Shown here one piece after another: positions 33,977-41,711 of a DNA stretch of 64,000 nt. The stretch lies in NCBI GenBank assembly GCA_024434115.1, contig QMIT01000005.1:1-64000 (forward strand), given 5' to 3'. Positions within the stretch are counted from its first letter, which is position 1. Every line of letters begins with the position of its first letter. Made by a program: the position numbers and the translations under genes. The notes beneath the pieces are model-generated. The model did no database searches, was not told where the DNA came from, and saw only the letters and a list, made by a program, of their open reading frames with translations. The DNA comes from Chloroflexota bacterium. Its GTDB lineage: Bacteria; Chloroflexota; Anaerolineae; Aggregatilineales; J027.

Positions 33977-36330
33977 GATTGCACCTCCGGCACAAAACTG
34001 CTATCCACGACATCAAAATCGTCCACCGGGATTTGGGCAGTCTCTAAGAGACGCAGCGCCGAAATCTTGGGTTGACTGCCGACCTGCACAAACAGCGAAT
34101 GCCCATTGGGAGCAGTGCGAAAACCACTGGTGCTGAGGAGGGCGATGGCGGCCTGCCAATGATGCGGTGGAATCCACATCCGTAGCCATTGGGAAAGGCC
34201 GATTTCTTGCAAAAGGGCATCCGGCGAACCGTCCAAAATCACCTGCCCGTCGCGTAATCCCAAAACACGGGTGGCAAGCGACAGCACTTCGTCGGGGCGG
34301 TGCGTCGAAAATAGAATGGTCTTGCCGTCGCGGTTTAGCGTATGGACAAGTTGCAAAAATTCCTGTCGGGACTGGGTATCGAGATTGGCAGTGGGTTCAT
34401 CAAATAGGAGGAGTGGGGGATTCCCCAACAGGCTAACCGCCAACGCCAACCGTTGTTTCATGCCACCGGACAGATTGTGAACAGGTTTTTGCACCTGCGC
34501 CGCCAGACCCACTCGTTCCAAAATCGGGGCGATGTCGGTCACGGCGGCTTTTTTCAATTTGGCATAAAACTGCATGGTTTGGCCGACGGTCATATCATAA
34601 AAGGCGGTTTCTTGGGGGACATAGCCAATGCTGGCCCGCACCCGTTTGCCCTCACGTTTGACATCCAAGCCGTTGACCGTCAACTGCCCCTGAAAATTCA
34701 CCGTCCCCAACAGACAGCGCAGGGTCGTGGTTTTGCCAGCGCCATTCGTACCCCACAAGGCCACCGCCTCGCCGGGTTGAATAGAAAAAGAGACATCGTT
34801 CAAAATGCGGTGTTTGCCATACCGTTTGCTGAGATGGTCGGCGGTAATCATAGGAACAGACTCCTGTCGGTCTGGTGCAATGAACGGGGTAGTAACAGGG
34901 GATGACTTCGTGCTTATGCGAGAGGCTGACTTTTTCCGAATGGGCCGCTTGACAACGATCAACAGCGGGAGCATGGCGAGGCCAAGCATACCGAATGAAA
35001 CCCCCAGCGTTGACCATGCGGTGGTGTTAGACTGCTTTTCCAGATAGGGCGGAAAGCGATAACTCATCAGGGGGGCATCATCTACCAAACGCGGTTGGGG
35101 ACGCAGCACCGGAAAAGCCGACCCGCTAAATTCAATCGCCTGCACCACTGGGCCATACGCAAAAAGCTGGATGACCGGATATTCGTCCACCAGATTTTCA
35201 AAAACCTGATCGGCCTGATAGGTCGTTTCGCCCACGCCGTCGCCATTGCGGTCATAGCCCGTGTAATCGCTCCAATAATTGCCGCGCCCCTCGAATGACC
35301 ATTGATTGCGGCTGAGGATTTCGCGCCCCCGCATACTGACCTGTTCGGTGTTTTCCAAAAAGCTGTTTTCGGTAAAGATGTTGCGGGAGACTGAGGGCAG
35401 CGACGTGACTCCTTCATCGTTATATACAAAGGTATTGCCCCGAAAGGTGTTATAGACATCCACCAGCGAGGGCGAGTTGTCGAGATAGACCCCGGCATTG
35501 TTACCCACAAAAAAATTGTCGGTGGCGGTCACGTTGTCCATATCTTTGAGGGCCAAGCCGTAGCCGCTTGATCCCCGGTTATAGGCGAAGATGTTGTTCT
35601 GTACCGTTGCGTCGTGGGACGACATCAAAAACGCACCCACCGAGTTGTTGACAAAGGTATTGTCCTCGACGTGCGCCCCATTGTTGTACATAAAGTGCAG
35701 ACCATAGCGGTTATCTTCAAAATGATTGCCCCGGATGGTCAGGCCGTTGGAGTAGGACACAAGGGTATCGCGGGTATGGACGACGGTGTTATTCAACAGG
35801 CTGATGTCGTTGCTGTACCAGATGTAAAATCCATCACCCCGCAGTCCGATGTCTTCGCCCTTGCCCTGAATCGTGTTTTGTTGGGCCACACTGCCCGCCG
35901 CGTTGTTAAAAAGCACCCCATATAGGACATTGCTAATGTGGTTTTCCAACAGGGTTGCCCGCTGTGCCTCAACTACGATACCTGCGTCTTGGTGATGTTG
36001 GACACTGCCACTGTTGCGTAATTCAAAACCTTGCAAGGTGACATCGGTGGCGCGGATATACACCAGACTGCCTTCACCTTGACCATCAATCACGGGTTGA
36101 CCAATCCCAGTCAAGGTGACGCTTTTTTCGATGATGACGGGCGCGGCATACACCCCACCACGCACCTCGATTACGTCCCCCGTCTCGGCAGCCTCCAACG
36201 CGGCCTCAATGGTCACAAATGGGCCATCGGGTGCGACAATCAACCGTTGATGGTCGCCACCCTGCGCTGATGCCGGAAACATCGAGAGGGCCATAAACAG
36301 GCATATCCCGACGACTATCCAGCGCGACAT
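33973..36330 (-). CDS. nosD-nosF: NosD-NosF fusion protein (periplasmic NosD, membrane segment, cytosolic ATPase)
   Basis: One 785-residue frame holds two normally separate proteins. Residues 1-23 are a signal peptide; about 25-420 are the NosD right-handed beta-helix (repeated N-x-F/I turns such as IRGNHFEDNRYGLHFMYNN, and RGNYWSDYTGYDRNGDGVGE). A membrane segment (about 437-460) is followed by RPIRKK and a linker, then the NosF ATPase (494-785) with Walker A GTNGAGKTT (527-535), signature LSGGMKQR and Walker B LLLFDEP. Charge distribution puts NosD outside and NosF inside, as required. An ATG at 34851 (residue 494) has AGGAG nine bases upstream, so free NosF could also be made. The sequence reads through without any frameshift sign. 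Confidence 0.9.
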   Translation of the reverse strand: MSRWIVVGICLFMALSMFPASAQGGDHQRLIVAPDGPFVTIEAALEAAETGDVIEVRGGVYAAPVIIEKSVTLTGIGQPVIDGQGEGSLVYIRATDVTLQGFELRNSGSVQHHQDAGIVVEAQRATLLENHISNVLYGVLFNNAAGSVAQQNTIQGKGEDIGLRGDGFYIWYSNDISLLNNTVVHTRDTLVSYSNGLTIRGNHFEDNRYGLHFMYNNGAHVEDNTFVNNSVGAFLMSSHDATVQNNIFAYNRGSSGYGLALKDMDNVTATDNFFVGNNAGVYLDNSPSLVDVYNTFRGNTFVYNDEGVTSLPSVSRNIFTENSFLENTEQVSMRGREILSRNQWSFEGRGNYWSDYTGYDRNGDGVGETTYQADQVFENLVDEYPVIQLFAYGPVVQAIEFSGSAFPVLRPQPRLVDDAPLMSYRFPPYLEKQSNTTAWSTLGVSFGMLGLAMLPLLIVVKRPIRKKSASRISTKSSPVTTPFIAPDRQESVPMITADHLSKRYGKHRILNDVSFSIQPGEAVALWGTNGAGKTTTLRCLLGTVNFQGQLTVNGLDVKREGKRVRASIGYVPQETAFYDMTVGQTMQFYAKLKKAAVTDIAPILERVGLAAQVQKPVHNLSGGMKQRLALAVSLLGNPPLLLFDEPTANLDTQSRQEFLQLVHTLNRDGKTILFSTHRPDEVLSLATRVLGLRDGQVILDGSPDALLQEIGLSQWLRMWIPPHHWQAAIALLSTSGFRTAPNGHSLFVQVGSQPKISALRLLETAQIPVDDFDVVDSSFVPEVQS
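34851..34865 (-). promoter_or_regulatory. Internal ribosome binding site and start for stand-alone NosF
   Basis: On the minus strand AGGAG (34865-34861) lies nine bases before an in-frame ATG (34851-34849), exactly where the NosF domain begins (MITADHLSKRYGKH). It would yield a NosF of 292 residues, a normal length for that protein, alongside the 785-residue fusion. Confidence 0.55.
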
Positions 36331-36331
36331 T

Positions 36332-37042
36332 TTATTCGGCTCCTTCGGGCGCAGCGGTTGGCCGGGAACGTCCCCGCCAAGCCATCACCAACGTCCACAG
36401 CAGCGCCACGACAATACACACGCTGGCAGCAAATATCATGTACCAGCCCGTGTCCAAGCTGGCGATAGTCTCAAATTGACCGACCTTGCCCTCGCCCCAG
36501 ATTGGTGGGGTAAAGGGGTGAATCGAACTGGAGAATGGAGCATTCTTGTCAAGATTCTGCCCACTGTCGCGCAGCCAATAATAGAGATCGCCCAGAAAAA
36601 CAAAGGGGAAGGATAGGGGCGGCAAGACCAACAGCCAAACGGATTTCCGTCCCCGCCAGTTAATGAACGACCCAACTGCCGTCAGGGTCAGCAGCACCGC
36701 AAAGGCATAGACGCTGACTTCGGCAATCGAACGTTCAAATTCGGCGGCATCGTCCAGCTTCCGCATCCCAATGTAATGATTAAGCGAATTGAGTTCGCGT
36801 AGTTCGTCAAATTCAGGGTCGCGTCCGGCCATTCGGTCTACATAAACCAAAATATCGAGACCGCCGCGATATTCATATTGCACCGCATCCAAGTGCATAT
36901 TCCAATAAGGTTTCGACATGGATTGCAAGATCAAAATCGCCGCCGCAATCAGCAGCACTGATGGAACGGCGCGGAAAACTTTTTGCCAGATGGCCCTAGT
37001 GTTGGTGGTTGAAGGATTTAAGGATTGTGTCATGGTGGTCAT
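36332..37042 (-). CDS. nos-cluster integral membrane protein
   Basis: A 236-residue protein with about four membrane segments (near 27-42, 111-127, 137-156 and 200-222). Between segments 1 and 2 is a loop with the motif SLNHYIGMRKLDDAAEFER, which I recognise as recurring in membrane proteins next to Sec-type nosZ genes; a second loop carries WLRDSGQNLDKNAP. It may correspond to the protein called NosB in some clusters, but that is not certain. Function unknown; maturation or electron supply for NosZ is likely. It lies 83 bp after nosZ and 1 bp before the nosD-nosF gene. Confidence 0.8.
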   Translation of the reverse strand: MTTMTQSLNPSTTNTRAIWQKVFRAVPSVLLIAAAILILQSMSKPYWNMHLDAVQYEYRGGLDILVYVDRMAGRDPEFDELRELNSLNHYIGMRKLDDAAEFERSIAEVSVYAFAVLLTLTAVGSFINWRGRKSVWLLVLPPLSFPFVFLGDLYYWLRDSGQNLDKNAPFSSSIHPFTPPIWGEGKVGQFETIASLDTGWYMIFAASVCIVVALLWTLVMAWRGRSRPTAAPEGAE

Positions 37043-37087
37043 GGTTTATTCTCCATAAAACAAGACGTTACTTGGGGGGTAGAGATA

Positions 37088-37111
37088 TGGGAGGGTTCGC
37101 GCCCCCTCCCA
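37088..37111 (-). other. Stem-loop after nosZ
   Basis: TGGGAGGG (37088-37095) pairs with CCCTCCCA (37104-37111) just past the nosZ stop, without T tract. It may stabilise the nosZ message relative to the accessory genes downstream. Confidence 0.6.
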
Positions 37112-37125
37112 CACCTTTCAACCAA

Positions 37126-39102
37126 CTAGGGTTGGACGTTGAAATACCCCATCATTTCAAGGTGCAGCGCCGAGCAGAACTCAGTGCAGTACCATGTAAA
37201 GACCCCCGGACGAATGGCGTCAAACTCAAAGGTGACGGTTTCACCGGGTTCAATACTCAGGTTGATGTTATAGAAAGGAATCGAGAAGCCGTGTGTCGCA
37301 TCGCGGGCACGTTCGACATTGGTGATTGTCCAGACGACGTGATCGCCCTGTTGGATTTCGACATGTTCCGGTGTAAAGTGGCTGCGGACGGCGGTCATAC
37401 GTACCGTAACGTTATTGCCATCACGTTCAACGCCCTCTTCGCCTTGTTTCACCGAGTTGGGGTCTACGGATTGTGTCAGCGGATTCCAACCCACTTCAGG
37501 ATAGACATCCCACGCCTTGAGTTTGTCGGCCTTCATAATCTGGGCGTAGTGCGGTTCGGCAGCCGTGATCGGGAGGTCATACAAGACCTGCATGGTCTCG
37601 CCGGACTGCGAAATATCTACCAGTTGCAGATTTTGGGGGAGCAGTGGGCCAGTCGAAAGGAAACGATCAATTGACCACTTGTTGAGGGCAACCAGATACG
37701 TGCCATCGGGTGAAACAGTGTCCCCTTCAGCGGCGGCGATGTGACCGACATTGTATTGAACCGGGATACGACCTTGCAGCGCCCAGCCATCCTGTGGACG
37801 ATAGCCCTCTGCGCCAAGACTCCACCGCGCAACGGCTGAATCGAGGAACAAGCTGGTATAGGCATAGCCTTGATTATCAAATTGGGTGTGGAGTGGCCCA
37901 AGCCCCAATTCAACCTGTGCTTCCAAAACGGATTCCATTGGCAGAATTGGCACACCATAGGGGTCGGTTTCGCTGGTGCCTGCTGCAATGGCTGCCTGCA
38001 ATTTGGCAAAGCTGTAGACGCTCACGTGTGGGTCAAGTTTGCCTGCCACCACCATAAAATCGCCGTGCGGGGCAATGTCTACACCATGCGGGCTGCGGGG
38101 TTCGGGTACGAAATAGAGCAGGCCATTTTCGTTGACGGTTTCGAGCGGAATGACACGCATCCCATTGATGTCCACCGTATTGCCTGCTTGGGCAACGGCT
38201 TCGGCAGCCTTTAGGTTAATGGCGTGCAGATAGTCATGCGTGTTTTGGCTGACACCTGCTTCAAATGGGGGATTGCCCGATTCAATACCACCCGTCGCCA
38301 TTTCGGTATTGATGGAATTGCAGAAGACCCAACCTTCCGAAACGGCTTTACCCGCGTCGCACAGGTCTTGCCAATAGGGGGGTAGTTCCATTGCAAACGA
38401 GGCACTTTCATCAATGCGCCCGGTGGTGCGGTCAAATTTCCAGAAGGTGATGAGGCCGCGATACTTGTCTTGATATTCCGCTATATCGGCATATTCGCCA
38501 CCCAACGGATGGGCATATTGACCACCTTCAACAATGTATTCGGTGTTGGGGGTCACAAACGTGCCGCCGTGATCGTTGAGATAAATCGGATTGGTGACAA
38601 TTTGTTTGGTCTCGAAATCGCGGAGGTCAATTACCGCCACGCGCCCATTCGCCTTATCGCCAATGAACAACCATTCGCCGTCGTATTCACCATTGGTCTC
38701 ACTCAGGGACGGGTGATGCGAATCGCCCCAACGAATTTCTTGCCCGTCAATGTTCCCCTGATCGAGGACTTCGTTGCCTGCCCCATAACCATATCCTTGC
38801 CACGGTTCGGGGGTAAAAACACTAATGGTACGCAGCAAGCGCATCGAGGGGACACCGATGGCTAACACCTGTCCACTGTGACCGCCCGATGCAAACATCA
38901 CGTATTCATCCATGACGCCGCTTGGGGTATACGTCATAGCCGCCGCCCGCAGGTCTTCTTCGGTTAGGCCGCGTGCTTCGGCAATTTCTTGCCAACCCGG
39001 TCCCTGTGCCTCGACGTTGGTCTTGGCTGTAAAGGTGCGCCCGACTGAGATACCAATCGCGGCGACCACCACGATAATCAAAAATGCTCGCAACTTGCTC
39101 AT
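37126..39102 (-). CDS. nosZ: Nitrous-oxide reductase, Sec-exported (clade II type)
   Basis: A 658-residue periplasmic enzyme reducing N2O to N2. The export signal (MSKLRAFLIIVVVAAIGISVG) lacks twin arginines, so it is a Sec substrate, the mark of clade II. A beta-propeller follows with CuZ-type His motifs (GDSHHPSLSETNG, LNDHGGTFV, PRSPHGVDI, VGHIAAAEGD). The C-terminal cupredoxin domain carries the CuA site (TWYCTEFCSALHLEMMG: Cys639, Cys643, His647, Met650, with Glu641 as a carbonyl ligand). The frame is open eight codons further upstream, but AAGGAG five bases before 39102 fixes the start. First gene of a nine-gene cluster; a perfect CRP-type palindrome lies 72 bp upstream. Confidence 0.96.
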   Translation of the reverse strand: MSKLRAFLIIVVVAAIGISVGRTFTAKTNVEAQGPGWQEIAEARGLTEEDLRAAAMTYTPSGVMDEYVMFASGGHSGQVLAIGVPSMRLLRTISVFTPEPWQGYGYGAGNEVLDQGNIDGQEIRWGDSHHPSLSETNGEYDGEWLFIGDKANGRVAVIDLRDFETKQIVTNPIYLNDHGGTFVTPNTEYIVEGGQYAHPLGGEYADIAEYQDKYRGLITFWKFDRTTGRIDESASFAMELPPYWQDLCDAGKAVSEGWVFCNSINTEMATGGIESGNPPFEAGVSQNTHDYLHAINLKAAEAVAQAGNTVDINGMRVIPLETVNENGLLYFVPEPRSPHGVDIAPHGDFMVVAGKLDPHVSVYSFAKLQAAIAAGTSETDPYGVPILPMESVLEAQVELGLGPLHTQFDNQGYAYTSLFLDSAVARWSLGAEGYRPQDGWALQGRIPVQYNVGHIAAAEGDTVSPDGTYLVALNKWSIDRFLSTGPLLPQNLQLVDISQSGETMQVLYDLPITAAEPHYAQIMKADKLKAWDVYPEVGWNPLTQSVDPNSVKQGEEGVERDGNNVTVRMTAVRSHFTPEHVEIQQGDHVVWTITNVERARDATHGFSIPFYNINLSIEPGETVTFEFDAIRPGVFTWYCTEFCSALHLEMMGYFNVQP

Positions 39103-39173
39103 AAACACTCCTTGTGCAAGATTCAATTTTCAAATGCCATGCTTACATCTTGCCAAAGGTCGGATTGACGCAC

Positions 39174-39189
39174 TGTGACTTAAGTCACA
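39174..39189. promoter_or_regulatory. CRP/DNR-type binding site upstream of nosZ
   Basis: TGTGACTTAAGTCACA is a perfect 16-bp palindrome with TGTGA-N6-TCACA spacing. Its centre is about 80 bp before the nosZ start codon, a good position for class II activation with a leader of about 40 bases. Both Crp/Fnr proteins of the cluster have R-E-x-x-x-R recognition helices fitting TGTGA. Confidence 0.8.
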
Positions 39190-39263
39190 TGGAGAAAAAT
39201 TGAACAATCGGAAAGAAGGGGGCAGGTGGATGTGTCCGACCAGCGGCACGCGCGGATATTAAG

Positions 39264-39296
39264 CCTCTCTCAGGTGGGAGAGAGGTCAGTTTTTCT
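39264..39296 (+). terminator. Hairpin with T tract between kdgK and nosZ
   Basis: CCTCTCTC (39264-39271) pairs with GAGAGAGG (39278-39285), followed by TCAGTTTTTC on the plus strand. No plus-strand gene ends here, so it may belong to the C-rich repeat family; a second hairpin (GGGGAG 39335-39340 with CTCCCC 39352-39357) directly follows kdgK and can end that minus-strand transcript. Confidence 0.45.
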
Positions 39297-39365
39297 ACAA
39301 AAGTGCCTGCACAGGAACTGGTTTAAGGAGGGTTGGGGAGGGTGCCGAAATCTCCCCGAAAACAA

Positions 39366-40316
39366 TTATCGAAACGCCGACTGTCGTACCTCAATGAGGC
39401 TCATCACTTGGTCGCGGCTGCACCAGACCACATCGCCTTGATAGGTCAATTTAAGCGCGGCTAAGGTGCTGCCCATTTGCAATCCCCATGCCACACCCTG
39501 TTCCAGATAACCGCACAAAAATCCACCCATAAACGCATCCCCCGCGCCAATCGCATCCACCACCTGAACGGGCTGGGTGGCTTGGGTGTGCAATTGTCCA
39601 TCAAAAGCCACGACGGGCTGACTTTCATTGGTGATAACGACGACCCGACAGCCAAATTCGTCATGGAGGTTTTGGGCAATCGTGGCGGCGTCCCCACTCA
39701 TGTGGAGGACGTGATGCGCTTCATCGAGGCCCATTTTCAAAATATCCACCTGCGACAACAAGGGGCGAATGGTCTGATAGGCAATGTCGGTTGACCATAA
39801 CTTGGCGCGATAATTGACATCCAGTGCCATCAGAATACCGGACTGCCGGGTCAGGTGGATGGCATGGCGCACCACCTCGCGCAGGCTTTCGCTAAGGGCC
39901 AGCGTAATGCCCGACACATGAAACAGGCGGGTGGAACAAAAATAGTCCCAGTCCACCTCGCCAATGGTCATTTCGGTAAAGGTCGAGCCAGCCCGATCAT
40001 AAATCACTTGGGGGGAGCGGGGGGGCACACCGTAATCGAGATAATACGACCCCAAGCGGCCCGTCGGCGTCCACACGACCCCGCTGATGTCTACTCCATG
40101 CTGCTGCACCGAGGCGGCGGCCCGTCGCCCCAATGAATGATCGGGCAGACGTGAAATCCAGCCTGTTTTGAGGCCCATGCGGGCGGCGGCAATCGCCACA
40201 TTCGATTCTGCCCCCGCAGGTCCCACTTCAAAATAGGGCGCTTGCTCCAACACTTGGGGCAGGGGCGGGGTGAAACGCAGCATGATTTCCCCCATCGTCA
40301 AAATATCGAGTGTCAT
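39366..40316 (-). CDS. kdgK: 2-keto-3-deoxygluconate kinase (PfkB family)
   Basis: A 316-residue ribokinase-type sugar kinase. N-terminal GEIMLRF, the substrate region EVGPAGAESNVAIAAARMGL, and the C-terminal catalytic motif DAIGAGDAFMGGF are present. It phosphorylates KDG to KDPG, joining the kduI/kduD branch and the uxaC/uxaE/uxuA branch to the aldolase Eda encoded at 58042. The assignment to KDG rather than another sugar rests on the operon (uxaC-uxaE-kdgK). It starts 6 bp after the uxaE stop. Confidence 0.9.
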   Translation of the reverse strand: MTLDILTMGEIMLRFTPPLPQVLEQAPYFEVGPAGAESNVAIAAARMGLKTGWISRLPDHSLGRRAAASVQQHGVDISGVVWTPTGRLGSYYLDYGVPPRSPQVIYDRAGSTFTEMTIGEVDWDYFCSTRLFHVSGITLALSESLREVVRHAIHLTRQSGILMALDVNYRAKLWSTDIAYQTIRPLLSQVDILKMGLDEAHHVLHMSGDAATIAQNLHDEFGCRVVVITNESQPVVAFDGQLHTQATQPVQVVDAIGAGDAFMGGFLCGYLEQGVAWGLQMGSTLAALKLTYQGDVVWCSRDQVMSLIEVRQSAFR

Positions 40317-40322
40317 GATGCC

Positions 40323-41711
40323 CTACGCTTCGTGGGTGCTAAAGGGTTGCAGATGTCTATCAAAATGACACTTCAGCCCCGCATGATAGTCAGCTTCAAA
40401 TTGTCGCAACGTGCTGTGCAGCACTGCCCCATAGGTGTTCAGGACAGAGCCGAACGTGACATGCAGCACTTGGCGCGTATCGAACTGATCCAGTAAATCG
40501 GGCAATTCGTCGTCGAGCACATTTTTGGGCATCCGCTCCAATTCCGCCGAAACATGATAGGTCTTGCGGTCAGTTTCATAGCGGGCCACACAGAAATTGA
40601 GCATCTCGCGGAACAGCTTGGGTTGTTTGGCCGCCAAGATGCGCAGCGCTTCCAGATAACTCGTACCAGCCGTCTTGAGATGCACCAATCCTTTGGTGTG
40701 GCGCATGGCGATGGGGTAAACCGAAAATTTATCCGACCCGCTGTGCAGACTTAGTTTGTACGTTCGTCCAAAAAAATTCTGGATAGCGGCATGTCCGGCA
40801 ATGTTACGATCAAGCTCACCGAGGTCGCCGATATAATCCACGCCTTTTTCAAAGCGACCCACAAAACGCGGGGCAATGCTGACCACCGGAATTTGCAGGC
40901 GTTTGAGTTCACTGACGATATAAAAATGCTCCGCGAAGGAAGTTGGGATGTCGGTTTCATCCACCGACATTTCTAGGTCAAAAGCGGTAAGGCGGGTCAG
41001 CAGATAGCGTGCCATATTGACGGTATGCACAACCGCTTTGCCATATTTCGCGGCGGCTTTGAGCAGGGTGTATTCATCCAAGTGCAGATTGAGGGTCGGC
41101 CAATCTCTCAGATAATCTTCCAATAGGCGCTTGGGGTCGCTGGATAAGACGCTCCATTCCAACTGCTGCACTTTTTGACGCAGGGTTTCCAAATCATCAG
41201 TCTCGGCGTCGTTATCCACAAAATCGCCGGGGTCAATCGTAAAAAAGGTATAACCCGCCGCGATGAACTGGTCAAGATCGTCGGTATTTTTTTGGTGATC
41301 GGCATCCGCGCCCCATGCCGCCTGCCAATTGCTTTCCAAGACACCCCACATGGCGTCATCCATCACTTGTTGGGGGCTGCGTCCGGTGCGGGTGTTTTCG
41401 CGCACAGATTGTTGGGCAAAAATCGGCGCAATCCCGGTTCCATAGACGGCCTGTGCGTGACCGGGCGTGGCGATGCCGAGGCGGTCTCCGAATCCGGCGG
41501 AGGTCGCTAATCCCAGCGGCTGCGGATTCAACCATTGGATACGTTTGCGGAGTTCGGCGGCGTTGTCGGCATTGAGGGGGCACATCAACCCACCATCCCC
41601 CGGCGTCGCTTCAAAACCCTGTGTATCCCCGCTCACAAGTAGATGTTTGCCTTGCTGCGTGCGAACAAGGGTATAGGTCGTGTCTCCCTGCTGAATCTGT
41701 TGAAGGTTCAT
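40323..41711 (-). CDS. uxaE: Tagaturonate epimerase (UxaE family)
   Basis: A 462-residue protein of the UxaE family, which interconverts D-tagaturonate and D-fructuronate using a metal. Visible conserved blocks are LATSAGFGDRLGIATPGH near the N-terminus, TFFTIDPGDFV, MSVDETDIPTS, VSIAPRFVG and KLSLHSGSDKFSVYP, rich in Asp/Glu/His as metal ligands. UxaE routes galacturonate into the fructuronate path, so that one reductase and one dehydratase serve both hexuronates; no altronate genes (uxaB/uxaA) are seen. The start overlaps the uxaC stop by 4 bp. Confidence 0.88.
   Translation of the reverse strand: MNLQQIQQGDTTYTLVRTQQGKHLLVSGDTQGFEATPGDGGLMCPLNADNAAELRKRIQWLNPQPLGLATSAGFGDRLGIATPGHAQAVYGTGIAPIFAQQSVRENTRTGRSPQQVMDDAMWGVLESNWQAAWGADADHQKNTDDLDQFIAAGYTFFTIDPGDFVDNDAETDDLETLRQKVQQLEWSVLSSDPKRLLEDYLRDWPTLNLHLDEYTLLKAAAKYGKAVVHTVNMARYLLTRLTAFDLEMSVDETDIPTSFAEHFYIVSELKRLQIPVVSIAPRFVGRFEKGVDYIGDLGELDRNIAGHAAIQNFFGRTYKLSLHSGSDKFSVYPIAMRHTKGLVHLKTAGTSYLEALRILAAKQPKLFREMLNFCVARYETDRKTYHVSAELERMPKNVLDDELPDLLDQFDTRQVLHVTFGSVLNTYGAVLHSTLRQFEADYHAGLKCHFDRHLQPFSTHEA

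Noticed and set aside
33973..36330. nosD-nosF fusion as an artefact of a lost stop codon
   Set aside because: The linker contains a proper membrane segment with positive-inside flank and connects both domains in correct topology, so it looks like an evolved fusion; an error cannot be excluded but is not favoured.
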